Below, in pieces: positions 62,911 through 64,000 of a stretch of 64,000 nt of DNA. The stretch is from Phytophthora hibernalis (Eukaryota; Oomycota; Peronosporomycetes; Peronosporales; Peronosporaceae). A program made the translations under genes and the position numbers. The notes below the pieces were generated by a model. That model was not told where the DNA came from. It worked only from the letters and a program-made list of their open reading frames with translations, and did no database searches. The stretch covers positions 62,001 to 126,000 of the forward strand of contig JAAKBF010000224.1 of NCBI GenBank assembly GCA_012656075.1, given 5' to 3'. Every line of letters starts with the position of its first letter. The first letter of the stretch is position 1.

Positions 62911-64000
62911 ATGGTTCGTGGTCTGACGTCCGCCACTATCGTACCAACTGCATCCAGTGATAATGGAGAAGGCGTTCCATCACTTCACTCCCAAACTACC
63001 GTTTTGGATGAGGAGGAAGGTACACGCAACCCCGACTCGACCATTGCAGAGCTCCAGTCAAACATGTATCTCGAGGCAGCGTTCAATGGCCAGACTTCTG
63101 AGGTACATTCGAACGTCAGTGACCTTCCTAGCTTCGCTGATACTTCTACTTCTCCTTCCACACTTTCATCTGCCAATGGCGGAAGTAGCAGCACTGAACA
63201 CTCGTTGGCCGTCATAGCGGATCAGCAGAAACCGGTTGTCCCGTTAAAAGGAAAACTATTACGTCGGCGTTCACAGTCAACAGTCGTACAGAAGCAAAAT
63301 TGTGCGGACCTCACAAAGAACTACATGGAGCTTGCGAGAGATTTTCGCCAACTGCTACCATATACGCGCCGTCCCGACGGCAAGTACCCGGCTGATACCC
63401 TTTGCGTCTATTGCGTAAATGCAAGACCCACGTCAGTATTTTTCCCGTGCCAGCATATGTGCGTCTGCATCGACTGTATCGAGTTAAACAACATCTCGAC
63501 GAACTACACGTCTGCAACTGATTGGTGGTAAGATGAACAGACCATGTCAACCATTCCATTGCACGTAGAACCGGTCTAACTTTTTGTCTTGATCTGGATT
63601 AGTGCATGCCCGGTCTGCATGGCCGACATTCGACTCATCCTCCCCGCTCGGGCAGGGAGGAAGAAAATACTGGCAATGGGTTTTGGAGATTAAACCACCG
63701 CTTCCATCACATTTTAAACAGGAGTTCAAGGAGGTTGGGAGGCGTCTGAGCAACGACGCAACCCCTACACGAGGCCGAAGAAGATCAATTACGACGATGT
63801 TTCGACGGGAGCCCAATCCGCGCGAAGAAGGCCCAAAAGGCCCAGAGACCCCCAAAATCTTCCCAACAAGCAAAAATTCCCGTCATCGGTCGCCGCCACT
63901 CTTGGCAGCCTGGCGAAGTGGCAAACGTCCAAAACATCGCTGTATCCGAGGAAGCTCACAACTGCTCGATATTGTGAACGGAACAAATAGCACGACTTCA
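62911..64000 (+). CDS. RING-type zinc finger protein 2, runs to the window edge (frame breaks)
   Basis: MVRGLTSATIVPTASSDNGE opens a Ser/Thr-rich N-terminus longer than in gene 1. The shared block (LTKNYMELARDFRQLLPYTR, RPDGKYPADT) and the finger (CVYCVNARPTSVFFPCQHMC, VCIDCI, insert, CACPVCMADIRLI) follow. An intron at about 63530-63601 lies at the same site as in gene 1. After the finger the frame needs one base at 63655-63657 (GGG) and one at 63664-63667 (AAAA) to keep WQWVLEIKPPLPSHF aligned with gene 1 (WTWVLATKPQLPSEF). From there it stays open to position 64000 in an Arg/Pro-rich tail, so the gene may continue outside. Confidence 0.75.

Noticed and set aside
1..64000. tRNA, rRNA or CRISPR elements
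   Set aside because: By eye I found no cloverleaf with a convincing T-loop and anticodon arm, no ribosomal sequence and no spaced repeats. A tRNA scan would be needed to be sure.

Overview
The window looks like a chromosomal piece of an oomycete (Phytophthora or downy-mildew type). The evidence is: dense intron-poor genes with 50-90 bp GT-AG introns, secreted multi-domain Kazal-like inhibitors of the EPI type, an initiator plus flanking element (TCATTYYNCAWTTT type) about 40-55 bp before three of those genes, and GC-rich third positions in housekeeping genes.

Layout. 1-178: 3' end of a probable MBOAT acyltransferase (+). 680-5691: one gene holding two complete voltage-gated, GYGD-pore, cyclic-nucleotide-domain potassium channels in tandem (+). 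5814-13706: a C2CD3-like centriole protein with a long acidic repeat tail (+), tail to tail with a LEKR1-like coiled-coil gene (-, 16060-13714). 17010-23649: six alpha/beta-hydrolase paralogues, with an inverted fragment of the first one just upstream of it. 23797-25804: mitochondrial GatB (+). 27106-25907: tail-anchored UBC6/UBE2J-type E2 (-). 27791-29322: MEF2-type MADS factor (+). 30438-29521: double PC4-domain protein (-). 31886-33377: bHLH factor (+). 36053-33673: protein with two cyclic-nucleotide domains (-). 37528-36245: mitochondrial NADP-isocitrate dehydrogenase (-). 40838-38070: N-terminal (Arb2-like?) domain, FYVE finger and AGC kinase in one chain (-). 42235-41413: PEX11 (-). 42391-44410: SF3B2 (+). 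44950-44519: short CstF64-type hinge/C-terminal protein (-). 45105-46919: PARN with a mitochondrial-like presequence (+). 47103-48074: DHHC palmitoyltransferase (+). 49202-48121: nucleoplasmin-like protein (-). 49900-55362: three Kazal inhibitor genes interleaved with a WW/IQ gene, with a nearly identical 1.8 kb segment present twice. 59536-57056: bifunctional PabA-PabB aminodeoxychorismate synthase (-). 60994-59783: nuclear FKBP (-). 61612-62566 and 62911-end: two paralogous RING-type genes (+).

A property of the whole window: about 30 places need a frame change to keep a recognisable protein in frame, and nearly all are single missing bases, often in runs of 3-5 identical bases (T5 at 1093-1097, G5 at 3559-3563, A4 at 27863-27866, C4 at 43424-43427 and others). 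They fall in conserved single-copy genes as well as in families. I therefore treat most as sequencing or assembly deletions, not gene death, and mark the genes as CDS with frame breaks. They cluster in some genes (channel, C2CD3-like, MADS, one hydrolase), while about 14 kb of other coding sequence is clean, so true decay of a few loci is not excluded.

Functional grouping: SF3B2, the CstF64-like gene and PARN form a run of mRNA-processing genes, two of them sharing a 154 bp divergent promoter. The hydrolase and Kazal clusters are the fast-evolving accessory parts. Most boundaries between genes are short (7-160 bp).
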